Source of the DNA: Paenibacillus sp. J5C2022
GTDB taxonomy: Bacteria; Bacillota; Bacilli; Paenibacillales; Paenibacillaceae
Direction: 5' to 3'
Assembly (NCBI RefSeq): GCF_025567625.1
Contig: NZ_JAOQJC010000001.1
Span: 1 to 64,000 of the forward strand
Length of the DNA: 64,000 bases
The translations under genes were made by a program, and so were the position numbers. Numbering within the stretch: the stretch's first letter is position 1; each line of letters opens with the position of its first letter. The notes beneath the pieces were generated by a model. It did no database searches. It was not told the origin of the DNA and saw only the letters and a list, made by a program, of their open reading frames with translations. Shown here one piece after another: positions 27,383-35,220 of the stretch.

Positions 27383-28694
27383 TCTTGACATTCGCAAGTA
27401 CACCGAGCATATCCGAACCATCGATCCCGTGCGCGTCAACGGCAAGGTAACGCAAGTCATCGGGTTGACGGTAGAGTCGGAAGGACCCGACGCCAGCATC
27501 GGCGACGTCTGTCTGATCTATCCCGCCAAGGGGGTAAAGCCGCTGAAAGCGGAAGTCGTCGGATTCCGAGATAACCGGGTCATTCTGATGCCGCTTGGCG
27601 AGCTGCATGCGATCAGTCCCGGATGCGATGTTGTCGGCACCGGCAAGCCGCTGACCGTCCAGGTTGGCTCCGAGCTGCTGGGGAAAGTGCTCGACGGTCT
27701 AGGTCATCCGCTTGACGGATCGCGGCTGCCTAGCCGAATGCCGCACTACTCGACGCATAATGAGCCGGCCAATCCGCTCGACAGGCCCAGAGTAGTAGAT
27801 CCGCTCAGCATCGGCGTCAGATCGATCGATGGACTGCTTACGGTAGGCGAAGGACAGCGTGTCGGTATATTCGCCGGTTCGGGCGTCGGCAAGAGCACGC
27901 TGCTCGGCATGATCGCTCGCAACACTTCTGCCGATGTCAATGTCATCGCCTTGATCGGCGAGCGCGGCAGAGAGGTGCTGGAGTTCATCGAGAAGGATCT
28001 CGGGCCGGAAGGCTTGGCCAGATCTGTCGTCATTGTGGCCACTTCGGACCAGCCGGCGCTCATCCGGATGAAAGGCGCTCTAATCGCGACGACGATCGCC
28101 GAATATTTCCGCGATCGCGGCTTGAATGTCATGCTTATGATGGATTCCGTCACACGCTATGCGATGGCACTTCGCGAAGTAGGGCTTGCCATCGGCGAGC
28201 CGCCCGCTACCCGCGGCTACACCCCGTCCGTATTCGCCGCGCTGCCGAAGCTGCTGGAGCGCGCCGGTACCGGCAAGAGCGGTTCCATTACAGCCTTCTA
28301 CACTGTGCTGGTGGATGGCGACGATATGAATGAGCCGATCGCGGATGCCGTTAGGGGCATTCTGGACGGCCATATCGTACTCAGCAGGCATCTGGCCCAC
28401 AAAGGCCAATTCCCGGCGATTGATGTGATGGCCTCCGTAAGTCGCGTCATGAAGGAAATCGTGTCGGAACAGCAGCTTGATGCGGCTAACGAGCTAAAGC
28501 GTCTGCTCTCTATTTATAGAGATTCGGAAGACCTCATCAATATAGGGGCGTATCAACAAGGTTCCAACAAAGAAATTGATGCGGCCTTGCAATATATTGA
28601 TGCAATACAGGCATTTACTAAGCAAAAAACGTCGGAAAAGACCACGCTTCATGAAGCTCAAGAACGTTTGATCAACGAATTTTATAGGAGTTGA
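27369..28694 (+). CDS. fliI: Flagellum-specific ATP synthase FliI
   Basis: A 441-aa hexameric ATPase of flagellar type III export, homologous to F1 beta. It shows Walker A GIFAGSGVGKSTLLGMIARN (about 165-184), IGERGREVLEFIEKDL, Walker B VMLMMDSVTRYAMALREVGL, and the F1-like GEPPATRGYTPSVFA. Full length. Its ATG lies 14 bases inside fliH. fliJ follows. Confidence 0.98.
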   Translation: MSSVNLDIRKYTEHIRTIDPVRVNGKVTQVIGLTVESEGPDASIGDVCLIYPAKGVKPLKAEVVGFRDNRVILMPLGELHAISPGCDVVGTGKPLTVQVGSELLGKVLDGLGHPLDGSRLPSRMPHYSTHNEPANPLDRPRVVDPLSIGVRSIDGLLTVGEGQRVGIFAGSGVGKSTLLGMIARNTSADVNVIALIGERGREVLEFIEKDLGPEGLARSVVIVATSDQPALIRMKGALIATTIAEYFRDRGLNVMLMMDSVTRYAMALREVGLAIGEPPATRGYTPSVFAALPKLLERAGTGKSGSITAFYTVLVDGDDMNEPIADAVRGILDGHIVLSRHLAHKGQFPAIDVMASVSRVMKEIVSEQQLDAANELKRLLSIYRDSEDLINIGAYQQGSNKEIDAALQYIDAIQAFTKQKTSEKTTLHEAQERLINEFYRS

Positions 28695-28702
28695 GTGCAT
28701 CA

Positions 28703-29149
28703 GTGGCTACCTTTCAATATTCGTTCCAAAAAATTGTCGATCTGAAGAGCAGCGAGAAAATGCAAGCGGAATGGCTCCTGTCGAGTGCCCTAAGCTCATT
28801 GGCCGCAGAAGAGCAGTCCCTCCAGCAATTGCTTATAGCGAAGCAGGAATGGGAGGAGCGGCTTCACAGCGCGGCTCAAAATGCCATCCCGTTGTCCGAG
28901 CTTCAGACAATCGGCCAATATCTGGACCATCTTGATTCCTGCATCGCCAATAAGCAGAAGGACGTGCAGCAGGCGGAGCGGCATGTATCCCAGCAGCGCG
29001 ACCGGCTTGCCGACCGGATGAAGGATGAGAAGGTTTGGCTGAAAGCCAAGGACCATGCGTTATCCCGCTTTCGTCAAGCGCTGCAGCTGAAGGAACAGAA
29101 CGAGCTGGATGAGCTGGCAACCGTCCGTTTCATGGTACCGACCCCATAA
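28703..29149 (+). CDS. fliJ: Flagellar export protein FliJ
   Basis: A 148-aa coiled-coil chaperone and central stalk of the FliI ATPase. It begins ATFQYSFQKIVDLKSSEKMQAEW, the usual FliJ opening, and is helical throughout with many Gln/Glu/Arg. GTG 28703 is preferred over TTG 28691, which directly abuts AGGAG. The annotation rests on fold, length and position after fliI, since sequence conservation in this family is low. Confidence 0.88.
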   Translation: MATFQYSFQKIVDLKSSEKMQAEWLLSSALSSLAAEEQSLQQLLIAKQEWEERLHSAAQNAIPLSELQTIGQYLDHLDSCIANKQKDVQQAERHVSQQRDRLADRMKDEKVWLKAKDHALSRFRQALQLKEQNELDELATVRFMVPTP

Positions 29150-29185
29150 GAGAAAGTTGAACGCCTGCAAGAGGGAGTGATGAAA

Positions 29186-30088
29186 TTGGCGGATACAGGT
29201 GTTGAAAAAGGAACTAGCGGCTTTGAACGATTCATGTTTTTCACAATTCCGCTGTTGTTCGTCGCTGTGCTGCTCCTTGTGCTGTTGACCATATTCGATG
29301 TCGACTTCCGCAATCGCGCGCTGCAATTCGGCCAATCGGTTCCTGTCCTTAATAACGTGCTGCCTGAACCAAAGGTTGCAGGCAATGCCATGGATGATGA
29401 AAGCATCCGAACGATTAAGATGACCGAAAGAATTGAGGAGCTGGAGACAGAACAAGCCAGTCTGACAGCCGATCTGGCTAAAGCCAACGAAGACAAAAAA
29501 ACGCAAGAAGACATCGTGGCGCAACTGCAAGGAGAAAATGCACAATTAAAACGGATGGTGGAAACGGAGCAGCTGGAGGACGAGCAATATGGCGCAAAAA
29601 TTGGCGAGCTTGCGAGCATGTTCACCAAGATGACGCCAAGCAAAGCAGCTCCTATCATCCAAAATATGCAGCTGGAAGAAATGGTTCTCATGTTCTCGTA
29701 TATGCGCGCGGACGACCGCGTTCGGATCATGGAGAAGATGAGTCCAAAAGTAGCGGCTGATGCGACAGTGATGCTGAAGGACAATGTGCCGGTAAAAGAT
29801 CTGCAGATTGCGGCACTGCAGGCAAGGCTGGACAAGGACGGAGAAGGCGACAACGGAGCCTCCGCCACCAAGCTGGATGAAGAGCAGCTAGGCGCAACCT
29901 TCGCGGCGATGGACCCGGTGAGCGCGGCCGAACTGCTTCTGAAAATGCGCGAGATCAATGCAACGAAAGTGCTGCGGGTGCTCCGTTCTGTCAACGACGG
30001 GGCGCGGTCGGCGATATTGTCGGCCATGTCGGATCAGGATGAGAAAGTGACCGCTCAAATCGTGTCTGCATTAATGGCAGATGCGTAG
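29186..30088 (+). CDS. ylxF: MotE/YlxF-like flagellar membrane protein
   Basis: A 300-aa protein with one N-terminal membrane helix (FFTIPLLFVAVLLLVLLTIF, about 17-36), a coiled-coil (about 75-130) and a C-terminal region resembling the MgtE N-terminal/MotE fold (about 140-300; SMFTKMTPSKAAPIIQNM, then LLKMREINATKVLRVL). The order after fliJ matches B. subtilis ylxF. MotE-type proteins act as chaperones for the stator protein MotC in some bacteria; a role here is inferred. TTG 29186 is chosen for its 8-base spacing from GAGGGAG; GTG 29177 and ATG 29180 are alternatives. Confidence 0.8.
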   Translation: MADTGVEKGTSGFERFMFFTIPLLFVAVLLLVLLTIFDVDFRNRALQFGQSVPVLNNVLPEPKVAGNAMDDESIRTIKMTERIEELETEQASLTADLAKANEDKKTQEDIVAQLQGENAQLKRMVETEQLEDEQYGAKIGELASMFTKMTPSKAAPIIQNMQLEEMVLMFSYMRADDRVRIMEKMSPKVAADATVMLKDNVPVKDLQIAALQARLDKDGEGDNGASATKLDEEQLGATFAAMDPVSAAELLLKMREINATKVLRVLRSVNDGARSAILSAMSDQDEKVTAQIVSALMADA

Positions 30089-30133
30089 TGATGAAGGTTC
30101 GAGGCTACTCCTCATGGAAAGGAGGTGAAAAAA

Positions 30134-31510
30134 ATGGAAATGATGTTTCCAGGTGTTGCTCCCGTTCAGCCTGCAGGCCAGATTGGCGGAGCTGCGGGCG
30201 GGAGAGGATCGTCCCCGGCATTTCAGCATATGCTCGTGCAGCAAATTAGCGGTACGGGGAATGTAGCAGGGCAAGGCGAGATGATGGAAGCCGCGCCTAT
30301 GCAGCAAGTTGCAGCTTTGCTCGCGGGAGTGACGGTAAAGGCGACAGAGGGAGACGCTTCTATGGTTGAGCAATTAATGGCCATGATCGAGCTGTTGACC
30401 GATAAGCTGGAGGAGCTTGGAGAAGGCGGCAAGCCATTAACCGAGGAGCAGCTTGATGAGCTGCGGGATTTGCTGCAGCAGATGGAAGAGCTGCTGGCTT
30501 GGATGGGGGCGCCGATGCTGTCCAATGCTTCGCTGGCTGCCGCTGGTCAAGCGGATGGGACAGAAGCCGGACAGCAACTGCAGGATGCTGCGCCGGAGCA
30601 GGTGAAGAACATGCTTCAGGACGCGCTGCTGCGTATGCAGATGGTGCTGCAGCAAGGCAATCGGCCAATGACGATGCAAGGCGCTCAGCCTCTAACGCTG
30701 ATTGCTCATCAATTGCAAGCCTTGCAAGCTGTATTGGATGATCAGGCACAGCCGCAGGTTCAGCGAAGCAACAATGATCAGCAGACGCTCCCGAACTGGC
30801 TGAAGACTGATGCGGTGCTGCCACAGACGAAGGATGCCGCTGCGCTTTTGCAACGTCTTAATCAGCAGTCGCTTCATCCTTCCGTTATGCAACCGGTCGT
30901 GACGGACACGGCTGAGGGCACAGCCGGCATGATGGATACGATTCGCAACACGCCGGAAGGGGAGGCTACCATGCCGATTCCGTTCATGCGGCCCGATAAT
31001 GCGAGAGAGATGATGCCGCTTCTGGTCAAAGCATCCTCGCCGACTGCCTATGTGTTGGCCGACGAGTTCGCGGAGACGATGACAGGTCTACTGGTATCCA
31101 AGCTTCAGCTGTCCGCTCATGGCGGAGTATCCGAAGCCAAATTGATGCTGTTCCCTGAACAGCTAGGTCAAGTGGATGTGAAGATCACCGTTCAGAACGG
31201 TCTGCTGACGGCATTGTTCCAGGCAGACAATGCGATAGCGAAAGAAATGCTGGAAAATCAGCTGGCTCATCTGAGGCACGCTTTACAGATGCAAGGATTG
31301 AACGTCGACAAGCTTGAAGTGACGCAAGGCGAAGCAGCCGACTTGTTCTCCGGCCATGACGGCAGAGGACAAGGGGAAGGCTCTCCATCCCGCGAGCAGG
31401 GCTTCCACAATGCCGACGGGGATAACGAGTCCGCCTTTCAATCGGAATTGTCCCAGCAGGAAGCCATACAAGGACTTGGCTATGGACGCGCCATCAACGA
31501 AACAATCTAG
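30134..31510 (+). CDS. fliK: Flagellar hook-length control protein FliK
   Basis: A 458-aa exported molecular ruler that, with FlhB, switches export from hook to filament. The Met/Gln/Ala-rich first half is unconserved, as expected. The C-terminal domain (about 290-400) reads AKLMLFPEQLGQVDVKITVQNGLLTALFQ and ENQLAHLRHALQMQGLNVDKLEV, the standard Flg_hook signature. ATG 30134 follows AGGAGGTG at 30119-30126. A second FliK-like protein (ylqG) lies 20 kb upstream. Confidence 0.92.
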   Translation: MEMMFPGVAPVQPAGQIGGAAGGRGSSPAFQHMLVQQISGTGNVAGQGEMMEAAPMQQVAALLAGVTVKATEGDASMVEQLMAMIELLTDKLEELGEGGKPLTEEQLDELRDLLQQMEELLAWMGAPMLSNASLAAAGQADGTEAGQQLQDAAPEQVKNMLQDALLRMQMVLQQGNRPMTMQGAQPLTLIAHQLQALQAVLDDQAQPQVQRSNNDQQTLPNWLKTDAVLPQTKDAAALLQRLNQQSLHPSVMQPVVTDTAEGTAGMMDTIRNTPEGEATMPIPFMRPDNAREMMPLLVKASSPTAYVLADEFAETMTGLLVSKLQLSAHGGVSEAKLMLFPEQLGQVDVKITVQNGLLTALFQADNAIAKEMLENQLAHLRHALQMQGLNVDKLEVTQGEAADLFSGHDGRGQGEGSPSREQGFHNADGDNESAFQSELSQQEAIQGLGYGRAINETI

Positions 31511-31552
31511 TGTGTGGACATTTCCGCTTCTTGAGAATGGAGGTGAACAGAA

Positions 31553-32140
31553 TTGGCAGATAGCGTAGTTGGACCTCGCGTCGTATGGCCACATTACAGT
31601 AAAGATAATATTATGCAAGCGGATAAGCGGAAGCCTTCAGATGCATTGGGCAAAGACCAGTTTCTCTCGATTCTCGTCGCTCAGCTGCGCAATCAGGATC
31701 CGATGCAGCCGATGCAGGACCGGGACTTTATCGCCCAGATGGCGCAATTCACCGCTGTTGAGCAACAGATGAACATGGCCAACGAGCTGGCGCTGCTGCG
31801 CCAAAGCATCGGATCAGCGTCCAGTATTATCGGCAAGTCGATACAGTGGCACGAGTACGATGGTCAAGGCGAAGTGGTTACGTTAAGCGGGACAGTGGAT
31901 GCCGTACTATCGAAGGACGGATTATTGTACGCGAAGGTCGGGGACGAGGAAGTTGCCATGGATTACGTCATCTCGATCTCTGATGATCCGCTGGATACCG
32001 AAGAGCCTGGAGAGCCTGAGCCGGAGGAGCCGGGCACTGAAGAGCCTGGAGAAGTTGATCCCGAGAATCCTGGGGACAGCAGTGGTACTGGCAATTCGGG
32101 CGATAACGGCGGAACCCCTGGTGAGGGGGAAGGCGCATGA
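31553..32140 (+). CDS. flgD: Flagellar hook capping protein FlgD, with acidic tail
   Basis: A 195-aa hook cap. The conserved N-terminal core includes LGKDQFLSILVAQLRNQDPM and DFIAQMAQFTAVEQQMNMANE. A short beta segment (VVTLSGTVDAVLSKDGLLYAKVG) follows. The last 50 residues are an unusual acidic Pro/Glu/Gly-rich tail (repeats of EEPGxxEPEEPG type). The start is TTG 31553 with GGAGGTG at 31539-31545. Its stop overlaps the next gene by 4 bases (ATGA). Confidence 0.94.
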   Translation: MADSVVGPRVVWPHYSKDNIMQADKRKPSDALGKDQFLSILVAQLRNQDPMQPMQDRDFIAQMAQFTAVEQQMNMANELALLRQSIGSASSIIGKSIQWHEYDGQGEVVTLSGTVDAVLSKDGLLYAKVGDEEVAMDYVISISDDPLDTEEPGEPEPEEPGTEEPGEVDPENPGDSSGTGNSGDNGGTPGEGEGA

Positions 32141-32523
32141 GCGACAGTGTGAAAATTGGACATTTCTTCCCGGTAAAAGGAACGCCCTTATCGCTTGACA
32201 GAAGGGCAGTGCAGGGGAAGGAGCAAACCGCCGCTCCATCCGAATTCCGGAATATGCTCCAGTCGGAGCTGCTTAAGTTCAGCCATCACGCCGAGCTTCG
32301 CATGGAACAGCGGGGGATCAGGCTGAAGCCGGAATCGCTGACGCAGATCATGAAGGCTGTCGATGAAGCGGCGCTAAAGGGCGCTAAGGATTCCCTGATC
32401 GTCTATCGCGACATCGCCATGATCGTAAATGTGCCGACGAGAACCGTCGTGACCGCCTTGGATGGCCAAGCGATGAAGAGCAATGTGTTCACGCAGATCG
32501 ATAGTGCGATTATCTTATCTTGA
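32137..32523 (+). CDS. Flagellar operon protein (TIGR02530-type)
   Basis: A 128-aa protein that appears between flgD and the hook gene in many Firmicutes. The conserved block FSHHAELRMEQRGIRL and the KGAKDSLIVYRDIAMIVNVPTRTVVTALD stretch recall the family I know as flagellar operon protein TIGR02530. The function is unknown, though fixed position suggests hook assembly or its control. ATG 32137 overlaps the flgD stop, so it is probably translated by coupling. Confidence 0.85.
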   Translation: MSDSVKIGHFFPVKGTPLSLDRRAVQGKEQTAAPSEFRNMLQSELLKFSHHAELRMEQRGIRLKPESLTQIMKAVDEAALKGAKDSLIVYRDIAMIVNVPTRTVVTALDGQAMKSNVFTQIDSAIILS

Positions 32524-32531
32524 TACAGGCC

Positions 32532-32562
32532 GGACCGCAATGGGGGCCACGGGCTGCGGACC
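32532..32562 (+). other. Hairpin upstream of the hook gene
   Basis: GGACCGCA (32532-32539) pairs with TGCGGACC (32555-32562) with one mismatch. It lies in the 91-base gap between the flagellar operon protein and flgE/flgG, with no T-tract. Possible mRNA processing or attenuation structure. Confidence 0.35.
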
Positions 32563-32614
32563 GACTGAAGCAGCTCAAGCAATGCATGACTAAAGTATAG
32601 GAGGCATATTATCC

Positions 32615-33427
32615 ATGTTGAGATCGATGTACTCGGGTGTTTCCGGAATGAGAGGATTTCAAACGAAACTGGACGTGATCGGCAACAATATCGCCAATGT
32701 CAATACGATTGGCTTCAAGGCCGGGCGCGTTATGTTCCAGGACATTCTCAGCCAGACCGTCGCCGGCGTAACTGCACCGGAAGAGGGAGAGCGCGGCGGC
32801 GTCAATGCCAAGCAGATCGGCTTGGGCGTTGCTATCAGCTCGATCGATACGGTACATACGCCAGGCAGCTCTATGAATACGAATCAAGCGACTGATCTGC
32901 GCATCGACGGAGACGGATTCTTCGTCGTATCCGCCGGAGGTGATGCGGAGATGATGCTTACGCGTGCCGGCAACTTCACGCTGGATGCGAACCGTCAACT
33001 TGTGAATGGCGACGGCTTGTTCGTCCTGAGTGTGGACGGGGAGCCGATCGTGCTGGATGAAGAGGTGACGGCATTCTCTATCGGTCAAGACGGCATGATT
33101 CTGGGCGTGACGGCTGATGGGCAAGTGGAGGTCGCACAGATCGGAATGGCGAGAGTGGTCAATCCGGGAGGATTGGAGAAGATGGGCGGCAATCTGTACC
33201 GGATGACCGTCAATGCCAACCCGGATGGCGAATTCGAGCTGGTAGCTCCGAATGATCCGGAAGTGGGCACTGGCAAGATCATTGCCGGACAGCTGGAGAT
33301 GTCCAATGTGGACTTGACAGGCGAATTCACGGAGATGATCGTCGCTCAGCGCGGCTTCCAGGCCAACTCCAGAATTATTACCACCTCTGATGAAATATTG
33401 CAAGAAGTCGTGAATTTGAAGCGATAA
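32615..33427 (+). CDS. flgE: Flagellar hook/distal rod protein (FlgE/FlgG type)
   Basis: A 270-aa axial protein. The N-terminus MLRSMYSGVSGMRGFQTKLDVIGNNIANVNTIGFKAGR and the C-terminus FTEMIVAQRGFQANSRIITTSDEILQEVVNLKR are the axial-family signatures. Size and operon position match the short hook protein of Bacillus, named FlgE or FlgG depending on the database. The central D1/D2 region is short. The predicted ribosome-binding site is AGGAGGC. It is flanked by hairpins at 32532-32562 and 33448-33468. Confidence 0.92.
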   Translation: MLRSMYSGVSGMRGFQTKLDVIGNNIANVNTIGFKAGRVMFQDILSQTVAGVTAPEEGERGGVNAKQIGLGVAISSIDTVHTPGSSMNTNQATDLRIDGDGFFVVSAGGDAEMMLTRAGNFTLDANRQLVNGDGLFVLSVDGEPIVLDEEVTAFSIGQDGMILGVTADGQVEVAQIGMARVVNPGGLEKMGGNLYRMTVNANPDGEFELVAPNDPEVGTGKIIAGQLEMSNVDLTGEFTEMIVAQRGFQANSRIITTSDEILQEVVNLKR

Positions 33428-33447
33428 TGAATTAGCGGTCTGATATT

Positions 33448-33468
33448 GGGGGGCGATTTTCGTCCCCC
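33448..33468 (+). other. Hairpin between hook gene and flbD
   Basis: GGGGGGCGA (33448-33456) pairs with TCGTCCCCC (33460-33468) with one G-T wobble and a 3-base loop. No T-tract follows. It may protect the 3' end of the abundant hook mRNA or reduce read-through in the operon. Confidence 0.5.
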
Positions 33469-33488
33469 GCAATTGGAGGGGGTAGCTG

Positions 33489-33713
33489 ATGATTACCGTA
33501 ACGCGTCTGAACGGAAAGAAACTGGTCATCAACGCGCTTCTGATCGAGATGATCGAAGAGGCGGCCGATACGGTCATTACACTTTCGACCGGCAACAAGC
33601 TTGTAGTTAAGGAGAGAGCTTCGGAGCTGATCCTGCTCAATCAACAGTTTCTTCAATCCATCGGGCTCGTTGCCGCGGTTGACAAGAGTGTACAAACGGA
33701 GGATCCTGCATAA
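33489..33713 (+). CDS. swrD: FlbD/SwrD family flagellar protein
   Basis: A 74-aa protein starting MITVTRLNGKKLVINALLIEMIEEAADTVI, the FlbD family pattern. In B. subtilis the homologue SwrD (YlzI), between the hook gene and fliL, raises flagellar power for swarming through the stators. GGAGGGGG precedes the ATG. It overlaps the fliL ATG by 1 base (TAATG). Confidence 0.92.
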   Translation: MITVTRLNGKKLVINALLIEMIEEAADTVITLSTGNKLVVKERASELILLNQQFLQSIGLVAAVDKSVQTEDPA

Positions 33714-34174
33714 TGAAAAAGATGCTGCCATGGTTAATAACGATATTACTGTCCATTACGCTTATTGCAATTGTAGGCATTATTCTGTTCAAATCCATGT
33801 TCTCGGACACCGCAGACGCCAATAAGCCAAAGACGGTCAAGGTACAGGAGCTTTCTGCGAAAGAGCGGGTGGAAGTGACTTCGGAGCTGAAGGACTTTCG
33901 CAGAAATCTGAAGGATCAGGACTATTTGGTCATGCTGGATTTTGCGTTTCAACTGGATAGCAAAAAGACGAAAGAAGAATTCGACAAGCTGCTTGAGATC
34001 GAGATTAGACCTGTTATCAGCAGGACGGTCGCCGACCTGTCGGTCGACGAGCTTAACGGATCGGCTGGCGAAGACGCGCTGGAGGCCAAGCTGCTGAACT
34101 TGATCAATCCTATGCTGCCAAAAGGAAAGCTGATCAAGGTCGAAATTACGAATTTCCTGCTCTCAGAAATTTAA
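33713..34174 (+). CDS. fliL: Flagellar basal body-associated protein FliL
   Basis: A 153-aa single-pass membrane protein that surrounds stator units. The N-terminal membrane helix is about 5-27 (LPWLITILLSITLIAIVGIIL). The periplasmic stomatin-like domain ends with the conserved ALEAKLLNLINPMLPKGKLIKVEITNFLL. The start overlaps flbD. fliM follows after about 45 bases. Confidence 0.92.
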   Translation: MKKMLPWLITILLSITLIAIVGIILFKSMFSDTADANKPKTVKVQELSAKERVEVTSELKDFRRNLKDQDYLVMLDFAFQLDSKKTKEEFDKLLEIEIRPVISRTVADLSVDELNGSAGEDALEAKLLNLINPMLPKGKLIKVEITNFLLSEI

Positions 34175-34218
34175 AAGACATAATGTAACGCGAATACCCT
34201 CACTAGGAGGTGAGAGAT

Positions 34219-35220
34219 GTGGTTGATGTACTATCGCAGAATGAAATAGACGCTCTGCTCGCTGCGTTGTCTTCCGGTGAGATGGACGCCGAGGATTTGA
34301 AGAAGGAAGAGATCTCGCGCAAAGTAAGTGTATACGACTTCAAGCGCGCAGTTCGTTTCTCGAAAGATCATATTCGAAGTCTTACTCGTATTCACGAGAA
34401 CTTCGCGCGATATTTGACAACCTATTTCTCTGCACAGCTTCGAACGTTCGTTCAGATCAACGTTGTCGATGTAGAACAACTGCCTTATGACGAATTTATT
34501 CGCTCAATACCGAAGATGACGATCTTGAACATATTCGAAGCCGAGCCGCTCGAAGGCCGGATGGTGCTGGAAGTGCATCCTAACATCGCTTACGCGATGC
34601 TGGACCGGATGCTGGGAGGTCCGGGCTCTGCGCCTTCAAAAATAAACAGCTTGACGGAAATCGAGACGATCGTCATGGAGCGTATCTTCGCCCGAACATT
34701 CGACAGCCTGCAAGAAGCATGGAAGACGGTCATCGACATTTCGCCTCGGCTTGAAGCGCTTGAGACGAATCCGCAGTTCATGCAAATCGTATCGCCCAAT
34801 GAAACGATTGCATTGATTTCCTTCAGCACCAAAATCGGCGATACGACGGGAATGATCAATCTGTGTATCCCGCATGTCGTGCTGGAGCCGATTATGCCAA
34901 AACTGTCCGTTCATCATTGGTTTGTATCGCAGAAGAAAGATCGCATACCGGAAGAAGTGGAAATGCTGGAGCAGCGCGTTCATAAAGCGAAGCTTCCTAT
35001 TATTGCAGAGCTTGGAGAGACTGCCATTACCATTAGCGAGTTTCTTGGGCTGACTGCCGGCGATGTTCTCGTATTGGACAAACCTGTTGAAGAAGGATTG
35101 AAAATAAAGGTTGGAGAGAAGCTGAAATTTATCGGCAGCCCCGGCTCGGTTAAAGATAGGCTGGCAATTCAAGTGGAACAGATTGTAAGCGAAGGAGCGG
35201 AAGAAGACTATGACGAGTAA
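34219..35220 (+). CDS. fliM: Flagellar motor switch protein FliM
   Basis: A 333-aa C-ring protein. The extreme N-terminus VLSQNEIDALLAALSSGEMD is the phospho-CheY docking motif. The middle CheC-like domain includes TRIHENFARYLTTYFSAQLR and FIRSIPKMTILNIFE. The C-terminal SpoA/FliN-like domain follows (about 255-325; ELGETAITISEFLGLTAGDVLVLD). GTG 34219 is preferred because GGAGG at 34206-34210 is 8 bases upstream; a GTG at 34210 lies within that site. The stop overlaps fliY by 11 bases. Confidence 0.97.
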   Translation: MVDVLSQNEIDALLAALSSGEMDAEDLKKEEISRKVSVYDFKRAVRFSKDHIRSLTRIHENFARYLTTYFSAQLRTFVQINVVDVEQLPYDEFIRSIPKMTILNIFEAEPLEGRMVLEVHPNIAYAMLDRMLGGPGSAPSKINSLTEIETIVMERIFARTFDSLQEAWKTVIDISPRLEALETNPQFMQIVSPNETIALISFSTKIGDTTGMINLCIPHVVLEPIMPKLSVHHWFVSQKKDRIPEEVEMLEQRVHKAKLPIIAELGETAITISEFLGLTAGDVLVLDKPVEEGLKIKVGEKLKFIGSPGSVKDRLAIQVEQIVSEGAEEDYDE

